This document shows positions 1 through 11,700 of a stretch of DNA of 64,000 bases, piece by piece (within the stretch, counting starts at the first letter, position 1; the number at the start of each line of letters is the position of its first letter). This DNA is from Aaosphaeria pasadenensis. Its lineage: Eukaryota > Ascomycota > Dothideomycetes > Pleosporales. The DNA lies in the NCBI GenBank assembly GCA_022813625.1, contig JAKLMB010000023.1, forward strand, positions 1 through 64,000, in the 5' to 3' direction. Below the pieces are notes generated by a model. The model was not told the origin of the DNA and made no database searches. It was given only the letters and a program-made list of their open reading frames with translations. The translations under genes and the position numbers were made by a program.

Positions 1-5
1 CTATC

Positions 6-251
6 TATAGAATATATTCTACTTATATATATAAGTATACTTAGTAGATTTATTAGGTTTATAGATTTATAATAGATGAATCTGTAAATCTACAAATCTA
101 TCACATAACTCTCAGTTACGTGTCCATGTTGTGGTTAGCCTCGCCCGCGTAGAGTCTGTCCGCGTCCTCCTGTTCCTATAGGTCCTCCTCGTAGGATTCT
201 TCGTCACCCCCTGGCCACTCAGAATCGTCACTGTTCGGTTCATCCGTAACA
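6..251 (-). mobile_element. LTR-like repeat, copy 1 (less mutated)
   Basis: Read on the minus strand, the copy begins TGTTAC at 251, a common start for fungal LTRs, and runs to the window edge. It matches 1740-2002 in order and orientation. Copy 1 keeps more G and C than copy 2, so it has suffered fewer RIP transitions. The inner 120-250 part is GC-normal. If this is an LTR pair, the element would run right to left with an internal region of only about 1.5 kb and no visible protease, RT or integrase remnant. That points to a non-autonomous element or to two independent insertions. The outer boundary is uncertain because the window starts here. Confidence 0.5.
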
Positions 252-639
252 ATAGGTATTATCTAGGTTACTTATATTTTCTAGGAAATCCCTCTGTAGG
301 GGTTAGAACTATTTAGCTATATCCTTACTTATAAAGGCTACTACTACTATTACCCTGTCCCTACTATTTACTACTAGGGCTGTATATATTAACTATACCT
401 TAAGTTAAGTTAGGAAGGGTTTTACTATTCTCCTTTTTCTTATAAACTTCTTAGGTTTAGTAATTATTTTAGTTAGTATATTTATTTTTTAAGTCTTAAT
501 TATAAGTTATATTTATTTTAGTTATTTATTCTATTAGTTAATAATATTATTCTATTAATTAATAATTTCCTAAGCTATTAGCTATACTACAGCTAGTATT
601 ATTAAAGTAGATTAGTTAACTATATTATCTTAAACTTAT

Positions 640-1090
640 TACTTCCTATAAGGTAGTTAATATATAATAATAGTAGACTTACTATATAAGGTAAGATAAG
701 TAATTATAGAGTTTAGTAGATATAAAGTAAAGTATTAAGATAAGGTAATAACTTTAACTTATCTAAAGGAATAAGCTACTATTATACTAGTAAGGTAATT
801 CTAAAAGATTAGATATAATTTATTATTAACTATAAAAAACTCTTATATATAAAATCTAGTAATTTTATATATTTATTCTTCTTTATTCTTAATTAAGCTA
901 CTTATCTTCTTAGCCCTTGCTAAGACCTTAAGTACCTTAATTATAATTAGGCTGCTTATCCTCTTAGCCCTTACTAAGACCTTAAGTACCTTAATTACTT
1001 TATTCCTATAATATTAGATTATGTAACTATCTCTTAGGTGTTATTAATACCTCTAGCCCTAATCTCTAACTTCTATCCTAAGTACTTAAC
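640..1090 (-). repeat. Inverted repeat arm, copy 1
   Basis: The reverse complement of this segment aligns with 2003-2440 from its first bases (TTAAGTACTTAGG, ending at 1090 here) for about 340 nt strongly and about 430 nt more loosely. The differences are again mainly G-to-A/C-to-T. Within the arm there is a short tandem duplication of a roughly 50-nt unit (around 885-940 and 945-1000, each with a CTTAGCCCTT-type core). It is non-coding as it stands. Confidence 0.6.
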
Positions 1091-1739
1091 GTCTTCCTTA
1101 TCCTTATAGGTTCTAGTATTGTAATACTGCGTTGATATCTATATGCATAGATATAGAGGCTAGGAATCCTTGTAGCTTACTCTAAGTTCTATTAAATTTC
1201 TTAGGTTTAGCTAGCTTTAGGGGCCTGCTATAGTTTACCTATCCTTCTAATACTACTATCTTCTCTAGGATTCCTTTATTAGTATTACTTCCTCCTTTAG
1301 GGAACTTTTCCCTAAGGAGGGTAGTAACTTATTTAAAGAGTTCCTAATAGGCCTTTTTTACTTTCTAGTTTTCTTTATTTAGGTAGTTTACCTATTCTTT
1401 TAACTAAAGTAGGTCCTCTAGATTAAAGGATACTAGCCTATTTATTACTAGTTTAGTTAAACTAGATATTATTAGTATAGTAATATATACCTATTAGTAG
1501 GTCCTTAGGATATAATTATTAAAGTATAATAGGGTTATCTAAGTAAAGACTTAGATATATAACCTTAAAAGGGTTCTATTAAGTAGTAAGGGCTATAGGT
1601 ATAGTATTAATATACTAGTAAGGTTAAATATTAATTAATTACTATTATATAAATATATTACTAAAGATATTATAAGTAATCTTCTATTAGGAAACTAGAT
1701 ATAGAGAACTATATTATAGATTAATAATAAGGACCTATT

Positions 1740-2002
1740 TATAGAATATATTCTACTTATATATATAAGTATACTTAGTAGATTTATTAGGTTTATAAAG
1801 TAAATCTATAAATCTTAGATTTATAATATTTATTAGATAAATCTATAAATCTATTATATAACTAGATTATATATCTATATTATAGTCTGCTTTATCTGCA
1901 TAGAGCCTGTCTACGTACTCCTGTTCCTATAGGTCCTCCTTGTAGGATTCCTTGTCGCCCTCTAGCTACTCAGAATCGTCACTGTTCAGTTTATCTGTAA
2001 CA
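1740..2002 (-). mobile_element. LTR-like repeat, copy 2 (more mutated)
   Basis: This is the second copy of the direct repeat at 6-251, in the same orientation; its minus-strand start TGTTAC lies at 2002. Most differences from copy 1 are transitions, for example CCG to CTG codon-like changes and GCC to GTC or ACC patterns. Its end at about 2002 coincides with the start of one arm of the separate inverted repeat (2003-2440). This suggests that it inserted into, or recombined at, the terminus of that second repeat. No clear target-site duplication could be read. Confidence 0.5.
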
Positions 2003-2440
2003 ATATTAAGTACTTAGGATAGAAGTTAGAGATTAAGGCTAGAGGTATTAATAATACTTAAGGAACTATTATATAATCTAATATTATAAGGATAAAGTAA
2101 TTAAGGTACTTAAGGTCTTAGTAAGGGCTAAAAAGTTAAGTAGTTTAATTATACTTAAGGTACTTAAAGTTTTAGTAAAAGCTAAAAGGTTAAGTAGCTT
2201 AATTAAAAATAAAGAAGGATAAATATATAAAATTACTAGATTTTATATATAAGAGTTTTTTATAGTTAATAATAAATTATATTTAATTTTTTAGAATTAC
2301 TAGTATAACTAGTAGCTTATTCCTTTAGATAAGTTAAAGCTATATTACTTATCTTAATACTTACTTTACCCTATATAAACCTCTATAATAAAACCCCTTA
2401 CCTTATATAGTAAGTTACCTATTATTACAATAATAGAATT
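2003..2440 (+). repeat. Inverted repeat arm, copy 2
   Basis: This is the opposite-orientation partner of 640-1090 and is more heavily mutated toward A and T. It carries the same internal tandem roughly 50-nt unit (around 2095-2150 and 2155-2215). It directly abuts the LTR-like copy at 1740-2002. The pair could be two insertions of one repeat family in opposite orientation, or a rearranged nested element. Confidence 0.6.
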
Positions 2441-2893
2441 AACCCTCTTACTATTACTAATTACCTACTTCTAAGTACCTTACTAACCTATCCTAATAGT
2501 AATAACTACTTTACTTATAGTATAATTATATTAGTACTTTATACTATTCTAGAATAGTCTACTACTCTTTAGAGCCTTTAAAATATCTATATTTACTACT
2601 TATTTTCTAGAATCTTAAATTAATATTATAGATTCTAAGATATAGACCTAGGAATCTAGACCTTATCTTATATAATTATTAGATATAGGGATATAGTAGT
2701 CTATAAATAAAAGATAAATAGAAGTTCTATAGAAATAGTCTTTATTCTTTCTATTAAATATAGTCTGTTGTAAAGACATCAGTTGCCTATAGGATTGGAC
2801 CCCAAACTCGAAACACCAAGTGCTTAGCTGCCATTGCTACTGCTGCGACACACCTACCAACATAGAACAAACGACGAACATACACGACGAACC

Positions 2894-4261
2894 ATGGCTG
2901 ACAACGATATCGCAACGAGAGCGCCCGAGAGCGATGCGCAGGAGACGAGCGCTGAGCAAACCAAGCAAGAAGAGCAGAGCGTCTTTCCTGGCGACACTCG
3001 AGCGCAAGATGGACCAAGCATGGGCGTAAGTTATACAGAGGGTTCTCAGGTCATGTTGTCTTTTTGATAGTTCGAACCACTGGAAGAAGCATTTTCAGGA
3101 CTACTGATTTGAACTATCAAAAAGGCAACATGACCTAGGAACCCTACATACGAATCAATCAACCTCCAACATTGTAGCTGACCTACATAGGAACACTGCA
3201 CGACAGACAGACCAACCCGTACGTCCGCAAACCTCCCACATCAGATACAAAAACAACCCACTAACGCACCCCAGCAACCGGAGAAGTCCCCTCAGGCGTC
3301 CGTCCTCTCCTCTCCCTCATCACCCCAATCACTGAAAGCTAACCTTTCCCAGGAAATCACAAAGCTGGGCGGCGTAGATGTACAGGCCCCCCCTCCCTGC
3401 TCGCAGCAACCATAACCCATAAACCCCCCCATCACCACACTCGCTGAATCGCTTTTTCTCCCACAGGTATACATCGCCAAACCGTCCGACTACCCGCACT
3501 CCCCCTCGAAGCTCCTGCTGCTGCTTACCGGCGGCACGGGCGTACAGTCGACGAACAACCAGCTGCAGGCGGACAAGTTCGCGTCCGAGGGCTACCTGGT
3601 GCTCATGCCGGACCAGTTCGACAACGACCCGGCGCCCAACTCGGTCGACATGAGCAAGGTCGAGGAGCAGACGTCGTGGCTGGAGTCGATCAAGATGAGG
3701 ACGGCTGAGGGCGTCAAGGCGTTCCTGATCGACATGTGGCTTGCGAGACATACGCCTGAGAAGGTGCTGCCGCTGCTACGGAAGGTCATCGACAGCGCGA
3801 GGGACGAATTCGCGGATGCGATTGCCAACGGTGGGGGGATCTACGGCGTCGGGTACTGCTTCGGCGCGAGGTACATTCTGCTGTTGTCAGGTGAGCACGC
3901 AGACACAGTTGGGTGGGGCCAAGCGGCACCCAAGGACGAGGAAGAAGGCGCCTTGAAGAAAGACCCCGTCATCAAGGCCGCAGCCATCGCACACGGCACA
4001 ATGGTCACCAAGGAGGAGCTCGAGGCCGTGAAGGTCCCCACGTACATCGCAGCCGCGGAGAACGACCCCTTGTTCTCGGAAGACGAGGTCCTCACACCAG
4101 GGAGGAGAGCCCTCGAGAAGAACGGCGTCGAGCACGAGGTCCAGATGTTCCAGGGCGTGCCCCACGGCTTCGCGGTGCTCGGCGACTACGACGACCCCAA
4201 GATCAAGCAGTCGCAGGCGCAGGCGTACGGACAGATGCTCGGCTGGATCCAGGGACATTAG
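2894..4261 (+). CDS. Dienelactone hydrolase-family alpha/beta hydrolase
   Basis: The product is a cytosolic-type alpha/beta hydrolase of the dienelactone hydrolase (DLH) family; the real substrate in fungi is usually unknown. The model is join(2894..3025,3191..3218,3275..3297,3353..3379,3467..4261), giving 334 residues. All junctions are GT-AG and phases agree. Exons 2, 3 and 4 are only 28, 23 and 27 nt. They encode the conserved N-terminal stretch EHCTTDRPTPTGEV, then EITKLGGVD leading into VYIAKP. The catalytic triad is visible: nucleophile Cys about 201 in GYCFGAR, Asp about 270 in ENDPLF, and His about 303 in VPHGFA. The start was chosen as the first ATG giving an in-phase splice; it lies about 125 bp from the AT-rich block. 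Intron 1 contains a long foldback. No signal peptide is seen. Confidence 0.85.
3039..3145 (+). repeat. Long foldback (hairpin) inside intron 1 of the DLH gene
   Basis: Arms 3039-3073 and 3111-3145 are inverted repeats matching at 32 of 35 positions, around a 37-nt loop. All three differences are transitions. In RNA, two of them become G-U pairs and only one is a true mismatch, so the intron transcript could form an almost continuous 35-bp stem. The foldback lies wholly within the 165-nt intron 3026-3190. No obvious target-site duplication flanks it. Confidence 0.8.
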
Positions 4262-4507
4262 ATCTGTTTCCGTGGCGCGTGTGTGCTGTGCAATTGGCTG
4301 TTTTTTCATGATGTCTTTTGTGTGTGTGTTTTCTTCTCATTATGTGCATCCTTCGAATCTAAATCTTCCGAAGGCTGGGTATATATAGGCGTTGCGAACG
4401 GCTCATTCTCATAGCAGCAATCTCTCAAAAATCCAAGCAAATCTCCTCAACCTTCTCCCCTTCTTCTCATCCCCTACAATCCCCCTCTTACCCCGAACCC
4501 TCACAGT

Positions 4508-5280
4508 TCAAATCAACTCCACATCCCCGCCCAACACCCACGCCCTAATAGCACTCCACCTCACCACCGAAACATCCCCCCTCCGCATCTCAAACCTCGT
4601 CCCGGTACCCTCGACGTAAACCTGCCCGACATCCCTCAAACACCGCACGAAAACCGCACGATCCTCATCCGGTTTATCCACCATGCTCACCCCACCCGTC
4701 GTGTCGTCGAGCCGCTGCAGCGCGGCGGGGAACTGCGAGAGGAACGAGGCCGAGAAGTGCGATGACAGCAGCGCTTGGTGCGTCGTTAGGTACTTGTGCT
4801 CCGAGGGCGAGAGGAGGGTGGGTTGGCTGGTCGTGTAGAGGTTGAGTATGTGGAGGGGGTGTGCGTCGATCTATTCACTCAATTAGCCCGCCTATCTTCC
4901 TCCCTTCCCTTCCCCATACATCAAACCCCCTCCAACACAGCAGAGAAAAACAACAGGAGAAGCAGGGTCAAACTCACCTTAGCAATCCTCCCCCTCACCA
5001 ATCCCCTCACGAGAAACCGCACCCTCTCGAGCTCCGTCTGGAGGATGATCATGCGGAAGTTGGTCCGGGGGTCCGCGTCCCCCGCGTGCTCCTCGATCGT
5101 CTCGATCTGCTCGCGGATGGCCTCGAGCACGCGGTCGAGCAGCGCGGACGGGTAGGGCAGGAGTTCCGGGCAGGTGCGCTCGGCGACGAAGGAGCGGGTT
5201 AGGGATTGTAGGTCTGAGAGGCGTTGGTGGGATGCGGTGGGGGGAGCGGTGACGGAGGCGAGGAGGTCGGATATGTCCAT
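4508..5280 (-). CDS. SLD5: GINS complex subunit Sld5
   Basis: Sld5 is one of four GINS subunits (Sld5-Psf1-Psf2-Psf3) that join Cdc45 and Mcm2-7 in the CMG replicative helicase in the nucleus. The model is complement(join(4508..4870,4978..5280)), giving 221 residues, the usual family size. The donor after RIAK is GTGAGT and the acceptor is AATAG. The helical A-domain is recognisable (DLQSLTRSFVAERTCPELLPYP, then the EQIETIEEH and ERVRFLVRGLVRGRIAK helices). Exon 2 carries the Leu/Ser linker (LLSPSEHKYL) and the small beta-rich B-domain ending DVSVVRWSAIRAWVLGGDVELI. The start is the only ATG at the head of the conserved helix. It is convergent with the DLH gene (about 250 bp apart). Confidence 0.9.
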
Positions 5281-6788
5281 TGTGATTGATTCGTTTGAAG
5301 GGGGGGTTGGAGGTGGTGGTCGTGTTGGTCGTGAGGTGAGGTGAGGTGTGGTGGTGACGGTGAGGTGCGGCGATGAGGTGGGGTTGAGATGGGTACGTCT
5401 GCTCGAAGCGAGTGGGTTATGAGGTGTGTGGAGAAGTAAGACGCGGATTGTGATGTCGTTCGCAGTAGCGCTTCATCTGTAGGAGCCACGCCGGGAAGGA
5501 AGGCGGGTGCTGCGCTGGCAATTGGATCAGAAGTTTTTTTTGACGTGCATGAAAGTCGTGCGTGAACTGGTGATGCCGAGAGTTTTTGGAGCTCCTGCGC
5601 GCGACGCGAGCGACGTGCTGTGCTGCGGGGCAGGGATGTGGGGTGGTTAGCATTGTTAGATCTAATGATCGACCGCTAGTGGGTGCGCAATTGCGATTCG
5701 TCATGTTAGTTTAGATGTCCATCCTCGTTCTAACTACTCATCGCTGCTGTAAATAGTGCAAGGGAAGGTACAATGCAGTCACACAGCATCACGCAAGGTC
5801 CAAGATGTGTAGCTTAATTGATATTTAGTTTGATTCCTTGTGAATGCGCAATCAGACTCCACCATCGTCCATCCACTACATTACGACGAGGTACCTATGC
5901 CAACTCCGTTTCTTGCTCTCTCTGCGACAAGGCTTGCCCACCATATATACAGAGATGTGGCCTTTTACATGCCCACAATTTAAGCCAGCAGAGGAGCAAA
6001 GACAAGTAGATAAGTACACCGAAGAACGGACAAGTGGAAACTACCGAGGGGGAAACACTGAGAAGCCCTTTGTAAACAGCCCAGACAGAGAGGATGCAGA
6101 TAAAGAGAAGCTGAATTCGGAAATGGGGCTTCTGTATGATGACAGGTACCGATGTGACTTAGAGAAAAAGGAAAGGATGCTGTGACAGTGATGATTTGTG
6201 TGTGTGTGCATGTGTGTTTGGTGATGAGGTTATGGATGAAGGCTCATAGGCCACATACCATATGTGCTCGTGATGGTTCTTTAGATTTTTCTGGTGAACG
6301 TGATGGAGAGCGAGAGCACTTCTCGGCTCTGCGGGTAAAGGGGGCATAGTAAAAATCCGTATGGGGATGAGACATGAATAACAAAAGAAACAAAAGGGTC
6401 GCTATGCAGTCGTATAGGCTTGCAATGCATAGGATGCTGAAAACGAGAAGGGGTATCCAGCACACTGCTCGCGAGAATGGTAAATCGTGCCCTGGCCGAT
6501 TGAGCCGAGGGATAGAATGCAAAAAAAGAAATGGCATCGGAGTCACAGTTGCGTGCTGGCCGACGAACTGGGTGTGTTCTTGTCCGTCCGGAAGCCTTGA
6601 ATCGAAACAAATATGGGCAGAAATGGTATCGCTGTAAACGCCACAGGGGTAAAGGTAAATACCCGAAACGCCAGTGCTGCAAGTTCGAGATGCCGCCGTC
6701 AATCCATAACGCCATGAATAAAGTTGATATGCCATGAAAAGCATAGCTGACTATCGTGAGAAGATCGTGGGGCTGTACCCGCCACGGC
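5281..6788. other. Intergenic: SLD5 promoter side and CDC25 3' side
   Basis: This 1.5 kb lies between two minus-strand genes. No ORF has family-like composition or splice support. The first 150 bp upstream of SLD5 is GGT/GTGAGG-rich. A short TG run occurs near 6196-6214. Nothing else could be assigned. Confidence 0.5.
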
Positions 6789-8727
6789 TTAGTATGAGGC
6801 CATTCGGCGGGCGCCGCCTAGTCGTCCCATGGTGTGGGTGTCGTCAAATCCGAGAGTAAGGACTCCGCCGCTCTTTGATCGGCCAATGGCAGTAGGGCTG
6901 TCCTCCATCTGGCAGGACTTCTGACCGAAGGCGAAGGTCTGGGCACGGCTCAATTTAGAGCGCTGACGGAGCTTGTTCATACCACGTTCGCAGGCATTTT
7001 CATGCTCTTTGGCATCCATGCGAAGGTAGTTCTGAGGAAAGCATCGGGACCGATGAGACTCGTAGAAGCCACTGTATCCACCGTCGAGGATGTACACCTC
7101 GGGGTAGGACAGCTGCGGATAGCGGAACGAGTTGACCTTGCGGTCCTCATGACGGACGAATTTGGCCCTACTTGCTATTAGGATGTGGCAGGGAGGCAGG
7201 CAGAGTCTACATCAACTTACATGAGCGGTGCACGATGCGCGGAGTATTCACAGTGGAAGACGAGGAGAGTGTTGGGTGTGGTCACGCCGTTGGCGAAGAG
7301 CTCCTGGGCGAGTTGCTCCTTTTCGCAGAAGTTCACGGCACCTTCAATGTGACCGCCTTCGTACTCATACTCGAAGCGACAATCAACAATAACTGTCTTA
7401 TCAAACATGTTGCTGTAATCACCATTGAGCACACTGATCAAGGTGGAGTGTTCGATTCGAGGAAGGCTGTCAGGCTCATTCTCGGGGACGAAGCTAGGGA
7501 GTTTCAAAGCAGGGGTATCATCAACATCCATGACCGATTGCAGGCTGCTAGGCGTGTAATTGGCGGTGTCCTCCTTCTGGTTCATCACATCACCAGGGTG
7601 TTCATACATGCTGAGAGACCTCCTGAACTTGCTGGGACGACGAGAGGGGGGTCCGGCAGGCTTCCTCACATGGGCTGCGAGAGGAGAACCATTAGCACGA
7701 GCCAACCCGGAATTGAGGCTGAACTTGGGCTTCGAAGCACCAAGAAGGGGGTTGCCAAAGGGCTTGCGCTCTTGGGGGGGCGAAGGGGCGAAGCACTCGT
7801 CCAAAGAGGGCGTGGACATGCTAGGGAAGGCATCGAGACCGGCACCGAACTTGAAAGCAGGCAGAGTATCCTTCTCTCTGGACTTGAATGACACGGTGTT
7901 CGTCGAGTAGTTCTTGGTCCTGCTGAGACTCGGGCGGATCAGGATCGACTTCCTTCGCCTATAACAATACGATCAGTCAAGCCGCAATGGCAACTCCCAC
8001 GCACAAAAAACTCACTCAGCAGCAGAAACAGGACGCGGCACCTCCAAAAGGGGTGCTTGGAACTGGGTAGGAGTCGGAAGCTCGCACGGGGAAAGCATGT
8101 CGTCCTCGTTGGCAGGCGTCCTTTCGGGAGAGGGTGACTTGGGACGAGGTTCAGAGATGAAGCTGAAGGGCGCTTTATGTGGCAGAGGAGAGATGTCCAT
8201 TGAGTCGGGGACAAAGCTAGGAGACGATGAAGGAATAGGTGGTGTTGTGACGCCTTCCCATCTGACAGGAGGGGTCGTTGTTCCTTCTCCTTGAGCTACG
8301 TTCAGTTCTTTGTTCCCAGAAAAGCCCAACGCAAGCAAAGCCTTACCTCGATTGTTCTGAGTCTTGAAAGCATTCGATGTGAAAAGAGATCGACGAGGCG
8401 TTACGAATTGAGGGCTGTGACGGAGGTTAGCAAAGAAAAAGGAGGCTCCCTGAGTGCGATGGTGGGATGCAAGGGCGGGTGGTACCTTTGATCGACGTGC
8501 AGATTTGAGGACATGTCTGCAGCTAAGCTCGCAGTCGGAGAAGACCCTCGCAGCGGCTGCAAGGTGAAGTAATCCAAATTGGGTTTCTTCATGCTCATGT
8601 CTCTGAAATTGAAGCTCTTCGGTCCGAAGCTGCGTTGGCCAAAGTTTGACGTAGGCAGGTCTCGGCGGAAGCCCCACGCGGGAATGGGAGGCGGGTGCAT
8701 GGCAGCCAGGGGTGATGACATCTCCAT
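6789..8727 (-). CDS. M-phase inducer phosphatase Cdc25 (NimT type)
   Basis: This dual-specificity phosphatase removes the inhibitory phosphates from Cdk1 at G2/M. The model is complement(join(6789..7167,7221..7958,8016..8295,8347..8414,8486..8727)), 568 residues, with all phases consistent. The N-terminal half is a Ser/Pro-rich regulatory region with many SP/TP sites. The C-terminal rhodanese fold carries VIVDCRFEYEYEGGHI and the catalytic loop HCEYSAHR, with Cys about 433 and Arg about 439 (CX5R). It continues through MYILDGGYSGFYESHRSRCFP. The intron after the loop splits the Met codon (AT|G), restoring RAPLMAKFVRHEDR. The chosen start gives MEMSSPLAAM, typical of filamentous-fungal Cdc25. 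An in-frame ATG at 8850 is upstream but adds low-complexity sequence. Confidence 0.9.
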
Positions 8728-11700
8728 GATGGGCGGTTGTAGGAATTGGTGATAATGAGGATGATGAGGATGAAAAGGTCCAGTCGGTCGTAGGGGTAAC
8801 GGAGGTGAACGAAGGTACGGCGGTTTCTTTGACCTTGTTACTCGACTCACACACGTGCGGAAGTTGAGGATGACAACGACTACTACTATAGTACTGCTAC
8901 TGTAGTGCAGGGTACTGCAGGCGATAAAACATATACGACAAGAAAATGAATTCCAATCTGTAAGATGATGTTCGCTGTAGATGTTGTCTCAACCGTACCG
9001 CAACTAGGTGAGGAGTGCCGAGAGAGAAGCTATGGTTGTGCAGGTGACATATGGATAGCTAGCACTGTTGGCGTGGGCGTGGTGGTTGATTGATGTTGGT
9101 GGTAGCTAGCGGTGGTTGCTGGGGGGAAGGAGCGAGAGTAGGTTTGGTAGCGACGGGGCCCTTTTTCTCCGACCTTTCTGCACACTCTTCTGTCTTTTTC
9201 TTTCTTAGATCTCGTCTGGTTCTGTTCCAATGCAACGACCCAATGTTCCACTGTGTTAGTATCTTCGACCTGAACCCTGATGAAAAATGAAAGAGAGAGA
9301 GAGGAGAGGAGGAGGAGGAAAGAGTGTGGGAGAAGAGGACTTCTTAGGGACGAAGCAGGTCGGAGAGAGAAGAAGAGAGAGAGGGACAGAGGGAGGTGAT
9401 GAATGAGATAGCTTCAGCTAGCTTGGTTACTGGTAACTAGGTTCAAGGTTACTAGGGTGAGATGGGTAGTGAGGTTAGAGCCTAGAGGGAAGCAATGGGA
9501 GCTTTGAGGATGCCGAGCTGCACGTCGTCTCTGCAGCAACCTTGAATCCTGGTGTGGTCCTTAGTACAGTAGGGGAGGAGCAGGTACTTTGGTTGGCCAG
9601 GTACTGGTAGGGACTGGTAGGGGAGGGAACCCACACAACTCACCTGAATTGGTTAGGAAGAATAAGAGCTGGGATCCCGGCGCCTGGCAAGGAAGAGCAT
9701 ATTGCAAGGGTAATTATGACTACGACCAGGGCAGGCAGGGCAGGCAGGGCAAGGGAACAGAGGATAGGTGGGCCTGAATCACTCCTCTCTACCACCCTCT
9801 CTCTCTTACTGTTCCTCACCCAACTACGGAGTAATAATACTGCGAACCTATTGTATGTACAGTCATTGCTAGCTGTGCGCGTAATTGTGTACTCGAGCAC
9901 TCGGTAAATTGAGTTATTCCCATAACTATGTTACTATCTATATTCATTCTTCACCTCAACTCAATTCGGATAGAAGAATCATAGGTAGATGTAGTTATCT
10001 GCACAGCAAAGCCTCTTCCTCTTCCTTCCCCTTCTTCTGCATGTTGGTGGTCGCCGGTCAAACTAACCCACCCACGCAGCCAGCCAGCCTTGAGCCAACC
10101 TACCACAGCCCCCCTCTCCTACAGCTCTCTCCACAACCATACAGTAGCTCCATCTCGCCCATCCCGTCAACCCACCAATATCATCACTGGCCCTACGGAT
10201 GTTGCAGCGGGAAGAACCTCGCTTGCCCTGAACCTCTCACATCATGCAACTCCTACTTGCTGCTAGAATAAACTTGCTTGCTTGCCTGCTTGCTTGCTGC
10301 GCATGTTTGCAGGCTGTTAGTCGGGCCTTGATTGCCCATCCAAGCAATGCACGTATGCACGCATGCAACACTAATTCCCTCCATGCATACAAATCCGGTA
10401 TCCAGTCGTAAAACTGATGTAATAATATCGGATTGAGGCCATCTATAGCAAAACATCAACACACGCTACGCTTCAGCAATACTCTTCGCCCAGCAACCTG
10501 CATTCAAATCAGGTCAACAATGGTGATCCGTCTTGTCATCCGCTCTTGAGTCTTCCCACCACAATGACCACAATGACCGCACACACCAGTGACACCACAG
10601 ACACGCACTGCGTGTGAGCAAGACCTGCTTGCTTCCATCCGATCTCGATCACGCCTTATGGCTTATGGGCGTAACGCAGCTAATCCCACCCCGCGTCTAG
10701 ATAGACACACAGTAGCTCCCAATCTATCGATCCAGCAGTCATGAGGTAGATACGCTCGTTAGCTACCGAGTAGTTCGCTCGGATTTCCATGGCTACTATC
10801 TCGGCATCTGAGTAAACAATCGTTCATCGCTTGTGGCTCCCACGCGCCATTGATTGCTTTTCCCTTTCCCTTATCCGACTTTCCTTTCCTTTGCTCCACG
10901 ATGGTGGGTCAACACGATCAAAAACTAAACAGTAGTTGAAGAAGAAAAAAATCCCTTCCGCATACGCCCCATCGTTCAACCCCAATTTCTATCTAACGCG
11001 CTCCGTCGCAGTGGGCGGCGCTGCTTCAATGCGAATAGTCACGGTATTTACTGCAGCTATGCAGCAAGTTGCCGGTCCTTTGGCGGGCCGTTGCTCTCTA
11101 CTCTGCTTCTTTTTCTGCTTCTGGCGTTCTTGCGAACCCACACGCTTTGCCCCGGTTGCCAGGCAAGAAAAATTTGGCACGGAGCTTGCTGCTACGGGCA
11201 TATCCCCAGTAACAAAACGTGTGAAACGCACTCAATTCTCCCGCTTGGGAACAAGCCCGTCAGACGTGGGCTCATCTTGTACGCGAGCATGCGTGCGTAG
11301 TTATCCTACTCTGAGAATAAAGATATTATTCTCTTTTTTTTTTCTTCCCCCTTCCTTTCCATGCTCCATCCAACAGACTTCCGCCGCCGGCGCCCTGCGT
11401 CGTACCATTCGGTCCCATCCCCTAGGGTACCACGAATTCCAGAGACACGCCAGCGGCTCTGCGCTGGATCTTTCTGTACCTGGAATCCTGGATTGATAGA
11501 CATACATACAATAGGCAAGCGTCCAACACTCGTTCGGCGCCTAAACCTGGCCGCCCACCAACAGTTGCCGTCAATCAATCCTCTGCGTCCATAAACGGCC
11601 TGATTCGTCGTTTCGTCTGCGAGAGGTCTTTCGTCATGGTCCTTGAACAGTGCGCCCGCCGCTGGCAGGGAAACCTCGAGGTGGTCATAGTCAATGGCAT

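Larger units (their letters stand above)
1..2770. repeat. AT-rich, RIP-degraded repeat block
   Basis: The block is very rich in A, T and TpA steps, with stop codons in all frames and no usable ORF. It contains a diverged direct repeat (about 6-251 and 1740-2002) and a diverged inverted repeat (about 640-1090 and 2003-2440). Aligned copies differ mostly by C/T or G/A transitions, as expected for repeat-induced point mutation in ascomycetes. Two short islands of normal base composition (about 120-250 and 1880-2000) lie in the direct repeats. The edge with gene-bearing DNA near 2770 is sharp. The family cannot be named because no coding remnant survives. Confidence 0.85.

Noticed and set aside
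1..2770. Search for reverse transcriptase or integrase remnants in the repeat block
   Set aside because: Mutation to A/T is too heavy to read any protein motif with confidence in the six frames.
8728..8850. Upstream in-frame start for CDC25 at 8850
   Set aside because: It adds Pro/His-rich low-complexity residues; MEMSSPLAAM at 8727 matches the usual N terminus of the family.
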